A stretch of 64,000 bases of DNA, from assembly GCA_023511995.1 (NCBI GenBank), contig JAIMAL010000008.1, positions 1 to 64,000 of the forward strand, given 5' to 3'. The stretch is from Burkholderiales bacterium (GTDB lineage: Bacteria > Pseudomonadota > Gammaproteobacteria > Burkholderiales > Thiobacteraceae). The notes below the pieces were generated by a model, which ran no database searches, had not been told where the DNA came from, and saw only the letters and a list, made by a program, of their open reading frames with translations. The first letter of the stretch is position 1. Each line of letters begins with the position of its first letter. The translations under genes were made by a program, and so were the position numbers. Below, piece by piece: positions 27,261-34,688 of the stretch.

Positions 27261-27518
27261 ATGAATAAGTCTCTTGCCATCCTGTTTGCGACTTTGAGCT
27301 TTGCCGTTGCCGCCCACGCCGCCGATGAGCCGCGTAGCCCCCGCGCCACCCCGGCCACCCCAGCCATGCCGGCGACCCATGAAGCGGGCAAACCCGCCGA
27401 GCCCCCCAAGGCCACGCCCGCCACCCCCGCCCAGCCCGCGATGCCCGCCGCAGGGGAGCATGAAGACAAGGGCAAACACAAGGGCGCCGGTAAGGGCAAA
27501 AAAGCCGGCCAGCACTGA
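27261..27518 (+). CDS. Small secreted Pro/Ala/Lys-rich protein (85 aa)
   Basis: Begins MNKSLAILFATLSFAVAAHA, a clean signal peptide ending AHA-A, with GGAGG 6 bp before the ATG. The mature part has PATPA-type repeats (RATPATPAMPAT, KATPATPAQPAMPA) and ends in a Lys/Gly/His-rich tail (HEDKGKHKGAGKGKKAGQH) that could bind metal, nucleic acid or anionic polymer. A good intrinsic terminator follows. Function unknown. Confidence 0.7.
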   Translation: MNKSLAILFATLSFAVAAHAADEPRSPRATPATPAMPATHEAGKPAEPPKATPATPAQPAMPAAGEHEDKGKHKGAGKGKKAGQH

Positions 27519-27525
27519 TGTCCAC

Positions 27526-27548
27526 ACCGCCCCGTCCGGGGCGGTTTT
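27526..27548 (+). terminator. Intrinsic terminator after the small secreted protein
   Basis: ACCGCCCC-GTCC-GGGGCGGT followed by TTT: an 8-bp GC-rich stem 7 bp after the stop codon. Confidence 0.8.
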
Positions 27549-27553
27549 CCGTT

Positions 27554-28519
27554 CTAGGGGTTGCCCACGCTGCCCAGCCAGAAGGCCTGGTCCATGCGCA
27601 GAAATTCGTCATAGGGGATGTAGTGGGAGCCGTCACAGGAAAAGGTGAGGCCCACGATGCCGTTGAAGAGATTGAGGGTGCCGGAACGCAGGTAGAACAT
27701 CTCATCCATGAAGCGCAATGCCTTGAGCTGATCCAGCACCGGACGAATGCTTTCCTTGGGCACCGCCACGCCCGCGGGATAGGGACGACGGGGATAGGCA
27801 AGACAGCTGTCGGGATCGATCAGCGCTTCGATGCCCAGCAGCCGGTAACGGTAGGGATCGTCGATCACCCACAGCACCGCCCGGCTGCTGGAAAAATGCA
27901 GGATCACGTGATACACCCCGTGATCCACCATCAGTTCCTCCACCACCCCCAGCACGGTGTCGATGTGCCGGTCCATCTCGCTTTCCGCGCGCGTCTGATG
28001 GAAAACCGTGCCGCGGATGGAAGGATCGCCCTTGATCTGGCGCCAGTAGCGGGGCTCCTCATAGAGTTCCCGGGTGAGTGGCAGATCGTGGAGGAAGAAA
28101 TCCGCACCGACGAAGCCCAGCACCAGGCCGGATGCGTTGCGCACCAGCTGGATCGCCGTCAGCGCCGGGCGCTTTTCCCGCAGGCTGATGTAGGCCTGGG
28201 ACAGGCGGAAGCCGTCCGCCGGCACCGCCTCGCGTAGGTAGGGCCGTTCGGAACGGTCGCGACCGAAATCCGCCTCCACGATGCCCTCGTGGCCCACGTT
28301 GTCGCTGATCTGCACACCGTGCACATCGAGGGCGTAGAGATATTTGCAATGGGGCACCCGGGGCAGCATCTCCTCCAGCACCGCATCCAGCCGGGCGCGA
28401 TCGGGCCAGACGGCGGCCACCGCCCGCGCCACCGCGGCGAGAGGCGCGGCAAGCAGCGTCTTCAGCTCGCGTCGTTGCGCGGCAATACTTTCCTGCAGGG
28501 TTTCCTTTGGCGGTTGCAT
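27554..28519 (-). CDS. PDC sensor-domain protein without a membrane or output domain
   Basis: A 321-residue protein resembling a PDC/dCache-type ligand-sensing domain: KYLYALDVHGVQISDNVG, SERPYLREAV and FRLSQAYISLREKRPALTAI are the pattern of extracytoplasmic sensors. There is no TM helix, signal peptide or catalytic domain, so the sensor fold appears to be free in the cytoplasm. The C-terminal 130 residues (HQTRAESEMDRHIDTVLGVV onward) form a second domain I do not recognise. Related stand-alone proteins occur in other betaproteobacteria. Separated from the DsrC/TusE-family gene by 145 bp. Confidence 0.7.
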   Translation of the reverse strand: MQPPKETLQESIAAQRRELKTLLAAPLAAVARAVAAVWPDRARLDAVLEEMLPRVPHCKYLYALDVHGVQISDNVGHEGIVEADFGRDRSERPYLREAVPADGFRLSQAYISLREKRPALTAIQLVRNASGLVLGFVGADFFLHDLPLTRELYEEPRYWRQIKGDPSIRGTVFHQTRAESEMDRHIDTVLGVVEELMVDHGVYHVILHFSSSRAVLWVIDDPYRYRLLGIEALIDPDSCLAYPRRPYPAGVAVPKESIRPVLDQLKALRFMDEMFYLRSGTLNLFNGIVGLTFSCDGSHYIPYDEFLRMDQAFWLGSVGNP

Positions 28520-28664
28520 GGCCGGTAGGATAGCGCCCCATTGTTGCAGAAAGAAATGGGGAGCCCCTCCCGCGCCGCGCCCGCCGGAAAAAAAGCGCAG
28601 GTGGGCAGGCCGGATTTCGGCGAAAAACGGGCGGCGCGAAGGCTACCCTGCGCCCCATTCCCTT

Positions 28665-29039
28665 TCAGGCGACGCTGCCGAAGCTATTGTCGCAGGCGGT
28701 AAAGGGCGGCCTCACACCGGCAAGGCGGCAGCCCTGGGCAATGGGCCCGCCGGGGAGAAGCGTGTAGAGATAGCGCAAGCCCCCTTGGGCGTGGAACGCT
28801 TCGTCGAGGGCATCGTGCAGGTCACGCAAATGGATGGGCAGACCGGCTTCCTGATGGCGCAGGAAATAGGCACGCAGCGCCTCACACACCTGCCAGTGGG
28901 CATCGGTGAAGGCAAGTCCCTCCGCGGCAGCGATGCGTTCCGCATCGGTACGCGACCAGGGGGTGATGATGGATTCAGCATGGGGATCACGGGGAATGTC
29001 CGGCCCGCTGCCGGAAAAAGTCTCAGAAGCGATGGCCAT
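28665..29039 (-). CDS. DsrC/TusE family sulfur-carrier-like protein
   Basis: A 124-residue DsrC/TusE-type protein. TusE passes sulfur during tRNA 2-thiouridine synthesis; DsrC carries sulfur in dissimilatory pathways. It starts ATG 29039 (MAIASETFSG) after AGGAGG. The C-terminal arm is LPGGPIAQGCRLAGVR-PPFTAC, with Cys104 and Cys116. In canonical members the last Cys is penultimate and 11 positions after the other; here the gap is 12 and eight residues (DNSFGSVA) follow. It is therefore a variant, possibly a regulator or paralogue rather than the tRNA-thiolation TusE. No tusBCD or dsr genes are adjacent. Confidence 0.85.
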   Translation of the reverse strand: MAIASETFSGSGPDIPRDPHAESIITPWSRTDAERIAAAEGLAFTDAHWQVCEALRAYFLRHQEAGLPIHLRDLHDALDEAFHAQGGLRYLYTLLPGGPIAQGCRLAGVRPPFTACDNSFGSVA

Positions 29040-29082
29040 GGTGCGTCCTCCTTCCACTCTTGCCATGCTGGACAGTTTGAGA

Positions 29083-29646
29083 TTAGTTCGTGGCCGGCCC
29101 GGATTCAAGGCGATCCCGCCAGTAGAGGTAGATCACCTGCACGGCAAGCGGCAGGGCCTCGCACAGACGCGCATAGCTTTCGCCTCCGGAGGGTGTAAGG
29201 CAGGCCAAGCGCTGGATCACCTCCAGGGGCTGGCGCAGCATGCCGCCCGCCGCGCCGGCCCAGTGCTCGCCGAAGAGCCGGGTGCCGGCGAGGAAACCCT
29301 CACACCAGGGACGGGGATCGAAGCGCACCCGCAAGCCATCCGCCACCGCCTCCCACACCGGTCGGAAATCCCCCTGGCGCAAACCCTCTTCGATGTCCCG
29401 GTAGAGGGCCAGCGCAAGCCCCAGCATTTCACCCGCCTGTTCCCCGCTGGCAAAGACCGGTTCATCGAAGACCAGCCTGATCCATTCCTCCGCCGACAAG
29501 GCCTCCGGGCCGCTCACGGCAGCGGTGAGAAAACCATGGGCACGGGACACACCCATGGCATCGGGCCCGCAGGCGCGGGATCGCAGGAAGCCTTCCAGGC
29601 GGGCGAGATCGGCCTCGGTGAGGGGTCGGGAAGGCACGGGGAACAT
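29083..29646 (-). CDS. UPF0149 (YgfB/YecA) family protein
   Basis: A 187-residue all-helical protein. ARLEGFLRSRACGPDAMGVS-R-AHGFLTAAVSGP is the typical N-terminus, and RPWCEGFLAGTRLFGEHW the mid-protein signature. It lacks the C-terminal SEC-C zinc motif of longer YecA members. Function poorly defined. It lies 43 bp upstream of the DsrC/TusE-family gene on the same strand and may be co-transcribed. Confidence 0.86.
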   Translation of the reverse strand: MFPVPSRPLTEADLARLEGFLRSRACGPDAMGVSRAHGFLTAAVSGPEALSAEEWIRLVFDEPVFASGEQAGEMLGLALALYRDIEEGLRQGDFRPVWEAVADGLRVRFDPRPWCEGFLAGTRLFGEHWAGAAGGMLRQPLEVIQRLACLTPSGGESYARLCEALPLAVQVIYLYWRDRLESGPATN

Positions 29647-29717
29647 CGTCGCAGCTTGCGCCTGGCAACACCAATCGTCAAGCCCCGTCCCCGGCGCAAG
29701 GACAAAGCGGTGCGGCT

Positions 29718-30491
29718 TCAGGGTTTCTCATCATGCTCGTGCAGCCGGGTGATGCTGGCCACCGTACGCAACACTTCCTCGTCGGGCAGCGGGGGCTCAC
29801 AGCGCTCACGGTTCCAGCACAACAGAAGCTCCGCCACCACGTCCGGATCGACACCACGCCACAGCAGGTGTCCGGCGAGAGACGCAATGGTGCTGTTGCG
29901 CCGCCCCTCCGGCACCCCGCGCGCGATGAGCTCGCGCCAGTAGGCAACGGGATGTCCGGCGCGGGCTCTCGCATCACTGAGCAGCCAGCGGGGCAGGGGC
30001 GCCAAGGGGCGTTCCCGCGGCGCATGACCGGGACGCCAGACATAACTGCGCCCGGAAGGGTGGATGGACGGCGGAGCGACGATCAGTCCCCCATCGCCGC
30101 GCAGATCAATGCCCGGCGCCAGGCCCACGCGGTTACGGACTTCCACCCCCGGATGGGCGAAGTAGAGATGCCGTCCGCCACCGCCCGAGACCGCCTCCAC
30201 GGTGATGGGCAGGGGGCCGTGCTCCCTTTCCAAGCGCGCGAGACTCGCCTCGCCCCCGTGCGCCGGATCGACGTCGAGCACCACCAGACCGGAGATGGCG
30301 CCGGTGACGATGGCCACGTTGGCATCGGGCCAGCGCGCGAACCACGCGCGCACCTCTTCCGGCGTCGGGCGGCTGGTCTGGTAGGTCTGCCAGGGGATGA
30401 GGGGACGCTTATCCCGCGGGCGCACGGGGAGCACGGCCCACCCGCGGGCAACATAATCGAGGGCGGCCTGGGCGCAGACAGAAAGCCGCAT
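29718..30491 (-). CDS. PrimPol-type bifunctional DNA primase/polymerase
   Basis: A 257-residue protein with an N-terminal primase-polymerase (Prim-Pol) domain: ARGWAVLPVRPRDKRPLIPW, the catalytic VVLDVDPAHGG, GGGGRHLYFAHPG and LRGDGGLIVAPPSIHPSGRS are all present. A short PriCT-1-like C-terminus follows (PEGRRNSTIASLAGHLLWRG). Such enzymes usually reside in phages and plasmids, fused to a helicase; here there is no helicase and no other mobile gene nearby. It overlaps the THUMP gene by one base (TGATG), so it belongs to a two-gene operon. Confidence 0.88.
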   Translation of the reverse strand: MRLSVCAQAALDYVARGWAVLPVRPRDKRPLIPWQTYQTSRPTPEEVRAWFARWPDANVAIVTGAISGLVVLDVDPAHGGEASLARLEREHGPLPITVEAVSGGGGRHLYFAHPGVEVRNRVGLAPGIDLRGDGGLIVAPPSIHPSGRSYVWRPGHAPRERPLAPLPRWLLSDARARAGHPVAYWRELIARGVPEGRRNSTIASLAGHLLWRGVDPDVVAELLLCWNRERCEPPLPDEEVLRTVASITRLHEHDEKP

Positions 30492-31018
30492 CAGTCGAGA
30501 CGAAGCAGCGGGTGCTGGGCGCGCGCCGTCCGTGACCAGAGGGAAAGACCCGCCTGCTGATCAACGGTCTCCACCGCGAGGATGAAATCCGGGTCGTCGA
30601 AGTCCACCTGAGCCGTCGCCCCCTTGGCCTGCAGATGGTCGATCAGAAAATGGTCGAGGAAGCGTTCCTCCACCGGGCTCACCAGACGGCCGCGAAAGCC
30701 GCGGCGGTGCATGCGCACGTGGAACCGGCTGCCGGCAAGTTCTTCGAGCCATGGCAACGCGGCACGGCCCGCCTGGCTTTCGAATTCCTCCGGCGACTGG
30801 AAATGGAAGGTGACGGTCACCGGCACGATGCGCGCCACGAAACTTTCGATGCCGGGAACACGCTCCGCCTCCGCGAGAAAGGCCAGAGGATCGGCCGCCT
30901 GTCCCACCATGACGTTGTAGTAGGCGGTGGACTGCAGGGAGGCGAGCGGCGCGAGCAGCTCGCAGGCGCGCGCAAACCCCTGGTCGCGCGCGGTGATCAC
31001 CACGTTCCAGTCGGGCAT
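30491..31018 (-). CDS. THUMP domain-containing protein
   Basis: A 175-residue protein opening MPDWNVVITARDQGFARACEL, with the RNA-binding THUMP core RFHVRMHRRGFRGRLVSPVE and the following FLDHFLIDHLQAKG, FDDPDFILAVETV. THUMP domains place tRNA in modification enzymes (ThiI, TAN1). No catalytic domain is attached, so it probably works with a separate enzyme, as TAN1 does with the acetyltransferase Kre33. Overlaps the PrimPol gene downstream. Confidence 0.78.
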   Translation of the reverse strand: MPDWNVVITARDQGFARACELLAPLASLQSTAYYNVMVGQAADPLAFLAEAERVPGIESFVARIVPVTVTFHFQSPEEFESQAGRAALPWLEELAGSRFHVRMHRRGFRGRLVSPVEERFLDHFLIDHLQAKGATAQVDFDDPDFILAVETVDQQAGLSLWSRTARAQHPLLRLD

Positions 31019-31024
31019 TTCCCT

Positions 31025-31483
31025 TTAGCCACGCTCGTAGGTACCCATCAGCACTGCCTCCGCCAGCACATGGCCGGACATGGCGCGTTCCAGCTGGGCC
31101 TTGGTGATGGCCCCCATCTCGGGCAGACGCGTGTCCAAGGCATAAAGCTTGAAGAAATAGCGATGGCGGCCGATGGGCGGACACGGTCCGCCGTAGCGGG
31201 TGCGGCCGAAATCATTCATGCCGGCAGTGGCCCCCTTCGGCACGCCCGCCGCTTCCGCCAGCCCCGGAAGCTCGGGAGGCAGGTTGTAGAGCACCCAGTG
31301 CACCCACACCATGCGCGGCGCGCGCGGGTCGGGGGCGTCGGGGTCGTCCACGATGAGGACCAGGCTCTTCGTTCCCGGCGGCACGCCGGTCCATTGCAAT
31401 GGCGGCGAGACATCCCGGCCATCACAGGTATAGACGTCGGGAATCTCCCCTTCGTGGGGGAATGCAGGGGATGTGAGCTTCAT
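31025..31483 (-). CDS. YbhB/PEBP family protein
   Basis: A 152-residue phosphatidylethanolamine-binding-like protein. The anion-site motifs are present: VSPPLQWTGVPPGTKSLVLI, DDPDAP, WVHWVLYNLP and PCPPIGRHRYFFKLYAL. The start is ATG 31483 after GAGGAGAC; no signal peptide, so it is cytoplasmic. Bacterial PEBP (YbhB, YbcL) have no settled function. The upstream region is only 35 bp from the DUF2934 gene, suggesting co-transcription. Confidence 0.9.
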   Translation of the reverse strand: MKLTSPAFPHEGEIPDVYTCDGRDVSPPLQWTGVPPGTKSLVLIVDDPDAPDPRAPRMVWVHWVLYNLPPELPGLAEAAGVPKGATAGMNDFGRTRYGGPCPPIGRHRYFFKLYALDTRLPEMGAITKAQLERAMSGHVLAEAVLMGTYERG

Positions 31484-31518
31484 CGCTGTCTCCTCAATCC
31501 GTCGGGCGGACCGCCCCA

Positions 31519-31980
31519 TCATTTGAACCGCGCCGCCACCCGCTCCACCGCTGTGCGCAGATCGTCCCAGGCCTTCTCCGCCCCCGCGCGCAGTTCCTCC
31601 CAGGCTCCTTCGACCCCTTCGCGGATGGCTTCCAGCCGTGCCCGCAGCCGGTTGCGTAACACTTCCAGAGTTTCCAGCTCCCGATTGAATTCGCTTTTGA
31701 GTTCCAGCCTCGCCAGGGAAGCCTTGACCTTCAGTTCTTCGATGCGGGCTTCGAGGGCCTTGAGTTCCTCCTCGAGGCGTGCCTCGAATTGCCGCTGCCC
31801 GGTGGCGGAAAGGGGTGCCTTCCCGGCGGCGAGCATGCGGTCGATTTCGGCCTCCGCTTCCAGCCAATCCTGCACCGGATCGCCGCCGACGAAACCGCGA
31901 CGCTCCGCCCGGAAATAAGCCGCCTCCGCAATCATGCGCCGGCGTTCCTCGGCTGTGACAGGGATACGGGGCTCTGCCAT
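31519..31980 (-). CDS. DUF2934 and coiled-coil protein
   Basis: A 153-residue protein. The first 45 residues (ERRRMIAEAAYFRAERRGF, then GGDPVQDWLEAEAEIDRML) are a clear DUF2934 domain. The rest is a long charged helix (QFEARLEEELKALEARIEEL to the end), with repeated Trp near the C-terminus (EGAWEELRAGAEKAWDDL). Strong AGGAGG site. DUF2934 genes are common near stress-type genes; function unknown. Confidence 0.8.
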   Translation of the reverse strand: MAEPRIPVTAEERRRMIAEAAYFRAERRGFVGGDPVQDWLEAEAEIDRMLAAGKAPLSATGQRQFEARLEEELKALEARIEELKVKASLARLELKSEFNRELETLEVLRNRLRARLEAIREGVEGAWEELRAGAEKAWDDLRTAVERVAARFK

Positions 31981-32246
31981 GATGAGTCCTCCTCAGGATG
32001 AAATCGAAACTGCTCCCGGCGCCTGATGGCACCGCTCCCCTTGGGCAAACCGGCATTTGCGGGGATTGGGCCTGCGCCCTGCTTTGCACTCTAGACCATA
32101 CCGCCCCTCACCATGGGGCGTAGGCAAACCCCGCCCCGTATGCTGAGCCACCACGTCCTTCGTCACCGTCCAGCGTGCCGTCGACATATTGCAGGATCTG
32201 GACATAACAGGCGCTCATGGGGAGGCCCGTGGCGGTGAGCGGGGGC

Positions 32247-32252
32247 TATACT
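32247..32252 (+). promoter_or_regulatory. -10 box of the OB-fold lipoprotein gene
   Basis: TATACT, 27 bp upstream of the ATG; no clear -35. The rest of the 299-bp gap (31981-32279) holds a hairpin CGCCCC-TCACCAT-GGGGCG (32102-32120) and no gene I can support. Confidence 0.35.
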
Positions 32253-32279
32253 TGTGCTTTTGCTTGAGGGACCCTGCCC

Positions 32280-32612
32280 ATGCGCCCGCTTTACCTGCTC
32301 GTTACGACGCTTGCCCTCACCGCCTGCCTCGGGACCACCGCCATCGGCGATATCCTTGCCCATCCCCGCGAATATGCGGGCCGCAACGTCACCGTGCAAG
32401 GCGAGGTGAAAAACGTCTTTTCCCTGCTCGTCATCAAGTATTTCACCCTCGACGATGGCACCGGCAGCATCACCGTGGTGACCGAGCGCCCGTTGCCGAA
32501 GAAAGGGGAACGCATCAAAGTGAAGGGGCGCGTGGAGGAGGCGTTCTCCCTGGGCGAGCAGACGCTCACCCTGATCATCGAGGCGCCCGATGAGCGCCCG
32601 CCCCGATCTTAA
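32280..32612 (+). CDS. OB-fold-like lipoprotein
   Basis: A 110-residue protein with a lipobox signal (MRPLYLLVTTLALTAC, Cys16 as lipidation site). The mature part has an OB-fold-like strand pattern (YAGRNVTVQGEVKNVFSLL, then YFTLDDGTGSITVVTERPLP, GERIKVKGRVEEAF), similar to small YgiW/NirD-like or cytochrome-maturation-type OB proteins. Envelope-located; function unknown. 48 bp upstream of mlaF. Confidence 0.72.
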   Translation: MRPLYLLVTTLALTACLGTTAIGDILAHPREYAGRNVTVQGEVKNVFSLLVIKYFTLDDGTGSITVVTERPLPKKGERIKVKGRVEEAFSLGEQTLTLIIEAPDERPPRS

Positions 32613-32626
32613 GGGGAAAACCGCGG

Positions 32627-32632
32627 TAAAAT
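32627..32632 (+). promoter_or_regulatory. -10 box of mlaF
   Basis: GGTAAAATCC resembles the valS -10 context (GCTATAATCC); 28 bp before the GTG start. No -35 seen. Confidence 0.35.
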
Positions 32633-32660
32633 CCGAGTTTTTCGCAAAGCGGGGCGCATC

Positions 32661-33458
32661 GTGAGCGATTCCCTGATCGAAATTTCGGACCTTCATTTTT
32701 CATACGGCGACCGGCCCGTCCTGCAGGGCATCGACCTCAAGGTGCCGCGGGGCAAGGTGGTGGCCATCCTTGGCGCTTCCGGCTGCGGCAAGACGACCCT
32801 TTTGCGCCACATCGGTGGCCAGCTCAAGCCCGCGCGGGGCAGTGTCCGGGTGGCGGGCCAGGTGGTGCACGAGCTCGACGACGAGGCCCTCTACAGGCTG
32901 CGGCGCAAAATGGGCATGATGTTCCAGGCAGGCGGCCTTTTCTCCGACCTCACCGTCTTCGACAATGTCGCCTTTCCCCTGCGGGAACACACCAACCTGC
33001 CGGAATCCATGATCCGCGACCTCGTGCTCATGAAGCTGGACGCGGTGGGACTGCGTGGCGCCCGCCATCTCTACCCCAGCGAGCTGTCGGGGGGCATGGC
33101 CCGCCGCGTGGCGTTGGCGCGGGCCATCGCCATGGATCCGGAACTGCTCATCTACGACGAGCCCTTCGCCGGGCTCGACCCCATCTCCCTCAACGTCATC
33201 GCCAACCTGATCCGCAAGCTCAACGACGCTTTGGGCATCACCTCCATTGTCGTCACCTACGACGTGAGCGAGTCCATCAAGGTGGTGGATTACATCTACC
33301 TCATCCTCGACGGCAAAATCGCCGCTGCCGGCCCCACGGAGGAAATGGTGGCCTCCAAGGACCCCTTCGTGGAACAGTTCCTGCACGCCAAACCCGAAGG
33401 CCCCGTTCCCTTCCACTTCCCGGGACTACCCTACGGCCACGCCTTAGGATTTGCCTAA
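32661..33458 (+). CDS. mlaF: MlaF-like phospholipid-transport ABC ATPase
   Basis: A 265-residue ATPase of the Mla type (inner-membrane phospholipid trafficking). Walker A GASGCGKTTLLRH, Q-loop MMFQAGGLFSDLTVFDNVAF, signature LSGGMARRVALARA and Walker B LLIYDEPFAGLDP match MlaF closely. At the H-loop the usual His is Tyr200 (VVTYDVSES), which would normally cripple hydrolysis. The C-terminal tail (KDPFVEQFLHAK) is typical of MlaF. GTG start. mlaE, mlaD, mlaC and mlaB are absent downstream; the next gene is on the other strand, so it is detached from the usual operon. Confidence 0.87.
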   Translation: MSDSLIEISDLHFSYGDRPVLQGIDLKVPRGKVVAILGASGCGKTTLLRHIGGQLKPARGSVRVAGQVVHELDDEALYRLRRKMGMMFQAGGLFSDLTVFDNVAFPLREHTNLPESMIRDLVLMKLDAVGLRGARHLYPSELSGGMARRVALARAIAMDPELLIYDEPFAGLDPISLNVIANLIRKLNDALGITSIVVTYDVSESIKVVDYIYLILDGKIAAAGPTEEMVASKDPFVEQFLHAKPEGPVPFHFPGLPYGHALGFA

Positions 33459-33526
33459 AGCCTCCGCGGCGCAAAAGGGAAAACCCGGGAAGACACGGAG
33501 GCCTCAGGAACGCAACCGCACCGGGG

Positions 33527-33561
33527 TCCCCTGTCTTCTGTCCCCTGCCCCCTGTAACCTG
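33527..33561. repeat. Degenerate heptamer tandem repeat (5 units)
   Basis: Five phased 7-mers ending in CTG: TCCCCTG, TCTTCTG, TCCCCTG, CCCCCTG, TAACCTG, between the convergent mlaF and usp genes. A similar array lies at 58564-58598. Confidence 0.6.
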
Positions 33562-33565
33562 AAGC

Positions 33566-34012
33566 CTACCCTCCCCTCACCAGCAGCACCGGGCGGCTGG
33601 CCACGCGCACGATGCCTTCCGCCACGCTGCCCAGCAGCAGATGGGACAGTCCGCGCCGGCCATGGGTGCCGGCGACGATGAGATTTGCCGGCCAGTCTTC
33701 GGCTTCCTTGACGATGGCTTCCGCCAGGCGCTGGCCGACGGTGGTGATTTCCAGCAGTTTGAAATCGCCCTCGATGCCCGCCGCATGGACCCGCTTGATG
33801 AGCCGTTCCAGGAGAGCCTGGCCGCCCCTCGCCATGGCATCCCACAGCGCCTGGGGATTGACCCACTCGCCTTCCCAGTCCCAGATCACTTCATCCACGG
33901 CGTGCACCAGGCGCAGACGGGAACCTAGGGCCTTGGCAAGTCCCATGGCCTCCTCCAAGGCGCGCTCTGAGGTGGGGCTGCCATCGACGGCGACGAGTAT
34001 GCGTTCGTACAT
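33566..34012 (-). CDS. Universal stress protein, UspA family
   Basis: A 148-residue single-domain Usp. It opens YERILVAVDGSPTSERAL; the ATP-binding motif GTHGRRGLSHLLLGS matches G-x2-G-x9-G(S/T), so it is likely an ATP-binding member. Cytoplasmic, stress-responsive by family. SD AAGGGAG. Convergent with mlaF. Confidence 0.93.
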   Translation of the reverse strand: MYERILVAVDGSPTSERALEEAMGLAKALGSRLRLVHAVDEVIWDWEGEWVNPQALWDAMARGGQALLERLIKRVHAAGIEGDFKLLEITTVGQRLAEAIVKEAEDWPANLIVAGTHGRRGLSHLLLGSVAEGIVRVASRPVLLVRGG

Positions 34013-34039
34013 GATGGGTTTCTCCCTTCAACGTGAAAC

Positions 34040-34113
34040 AACGCGAAGCGTTTCCGCGTGCTCCCCCTTCCGGGGGCGGGCAGGCGTGAGGGAACCGATT
34101 ACGGCGAAGCCGT
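34040..34113. other. Cluster of small hairpins between usp and slyB-like genes
   Basis: AACGC-GAA-GCGTT (34040-34052), CCCCC-TTCC-GGGGG just after it, and ACGGC-GAA-GCCGT (34101-34113). Two share a GAA loop. No T-run. They lie in the usp leader region. Confidence 0.4.
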
Positions 34114-34146
34114 TTCATCCTTCCCGGCGGCGAGGCGCCAGGATGG

Positions 34147-34611
34147 TCAGCGCGGCACTACGCGCGCCAACTCGCCACTGCCTTCGATGCGCACCGCCAT
34201 GCCCGACTTCAGGCGCTCATCCACCGGCTGCACGATGGTCACCGTGCCGCCGCTGTTCATCTGTACGGTGATGCGCTGGGCATCTTTTTTCTTCATCTTG
34301 CTCTCCACCACCGTGCCTGCGGCGGCACCGGCAGCGGCACCGATGACGGTGGCGGCGGTGGTGCCGCGGCCCTGGCCGATCTGGGACCCGAGCAGGCCGC
34401 CGGCCACGGCACCGGCCACCGTACCGATGCCGAATTTGTAGTCTTCATCCACCTTGATGAGCTCGATGTGGGTGATGCGTCCGTTGCGATCGGTCTGCAC
34501 TGCACTGCCGGCTGTCTCGCCATATTTCGGCCCACCCCAGTCGGGCGCGCCGGCGCAACCGGCACCCAGGGCGAGCACCATGAGCCACGGAATCAAGTGA
34601 GAGGTCTGCAT
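34147..34611 (-). CDS. SlyB-like glycine-zipper outer-membrane lipoprotein
   Basis: A 154-residue lipoprotein with lipobox (LMVLALGAGC, Cys19), a short charged segment (TDRNGRITHIELIKVDEDY) and a glycine zipper (GTVAGAVAGGLLGSQIG then VIGAAAGAAAGTVVE), followed by QRITVQMNSGGTVTIVQPVD. This is the layout of SlyB/Pcp lipoproteins, which stabilise the outer membrane under stress. ATG 34611 after AAGGAG; upstream in-frame sequence is unsupported. Confidence 0.87.
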   Translation of the reverse strand: MQTSHLIPWLMVLALGAGCAGAPDWGGPKYGETAGSAVQTDRNGRITHIELIKVDEDYKFGIGTVAGAVAGGLLGSQIGQGRGTTAATVIGAAAGAAAGTVVESKMKKKDAQRITVQMNSGGTVTIVQPVDERLKSGMAVRIEGSGELARVVPR

Positions 34612-34688
34612 GTCTGCTCCTTCGCTGATCGGGCCGCCAACGGCCCACGCCTTCACTCTAGACAGTCTGCGCCGCGGGCGCAAGGCGG

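Noticed and set aside
29718-30491. PrimPol gene as proof of a prophage or integrated plasmid
   Set aside because: No integrase, repeats, tRNA junction or phage genes around it; xerD at 49187 is a housekeeping recombinase far away.
32189-32593. A 134-codon frame overlapping the OB-fold lipoprotein gene
   Set aside because: No ribosome-binding site, and its composition is that of a frame-shifted shadow; the lipoprotein frame has a signal peptide and lipobox.
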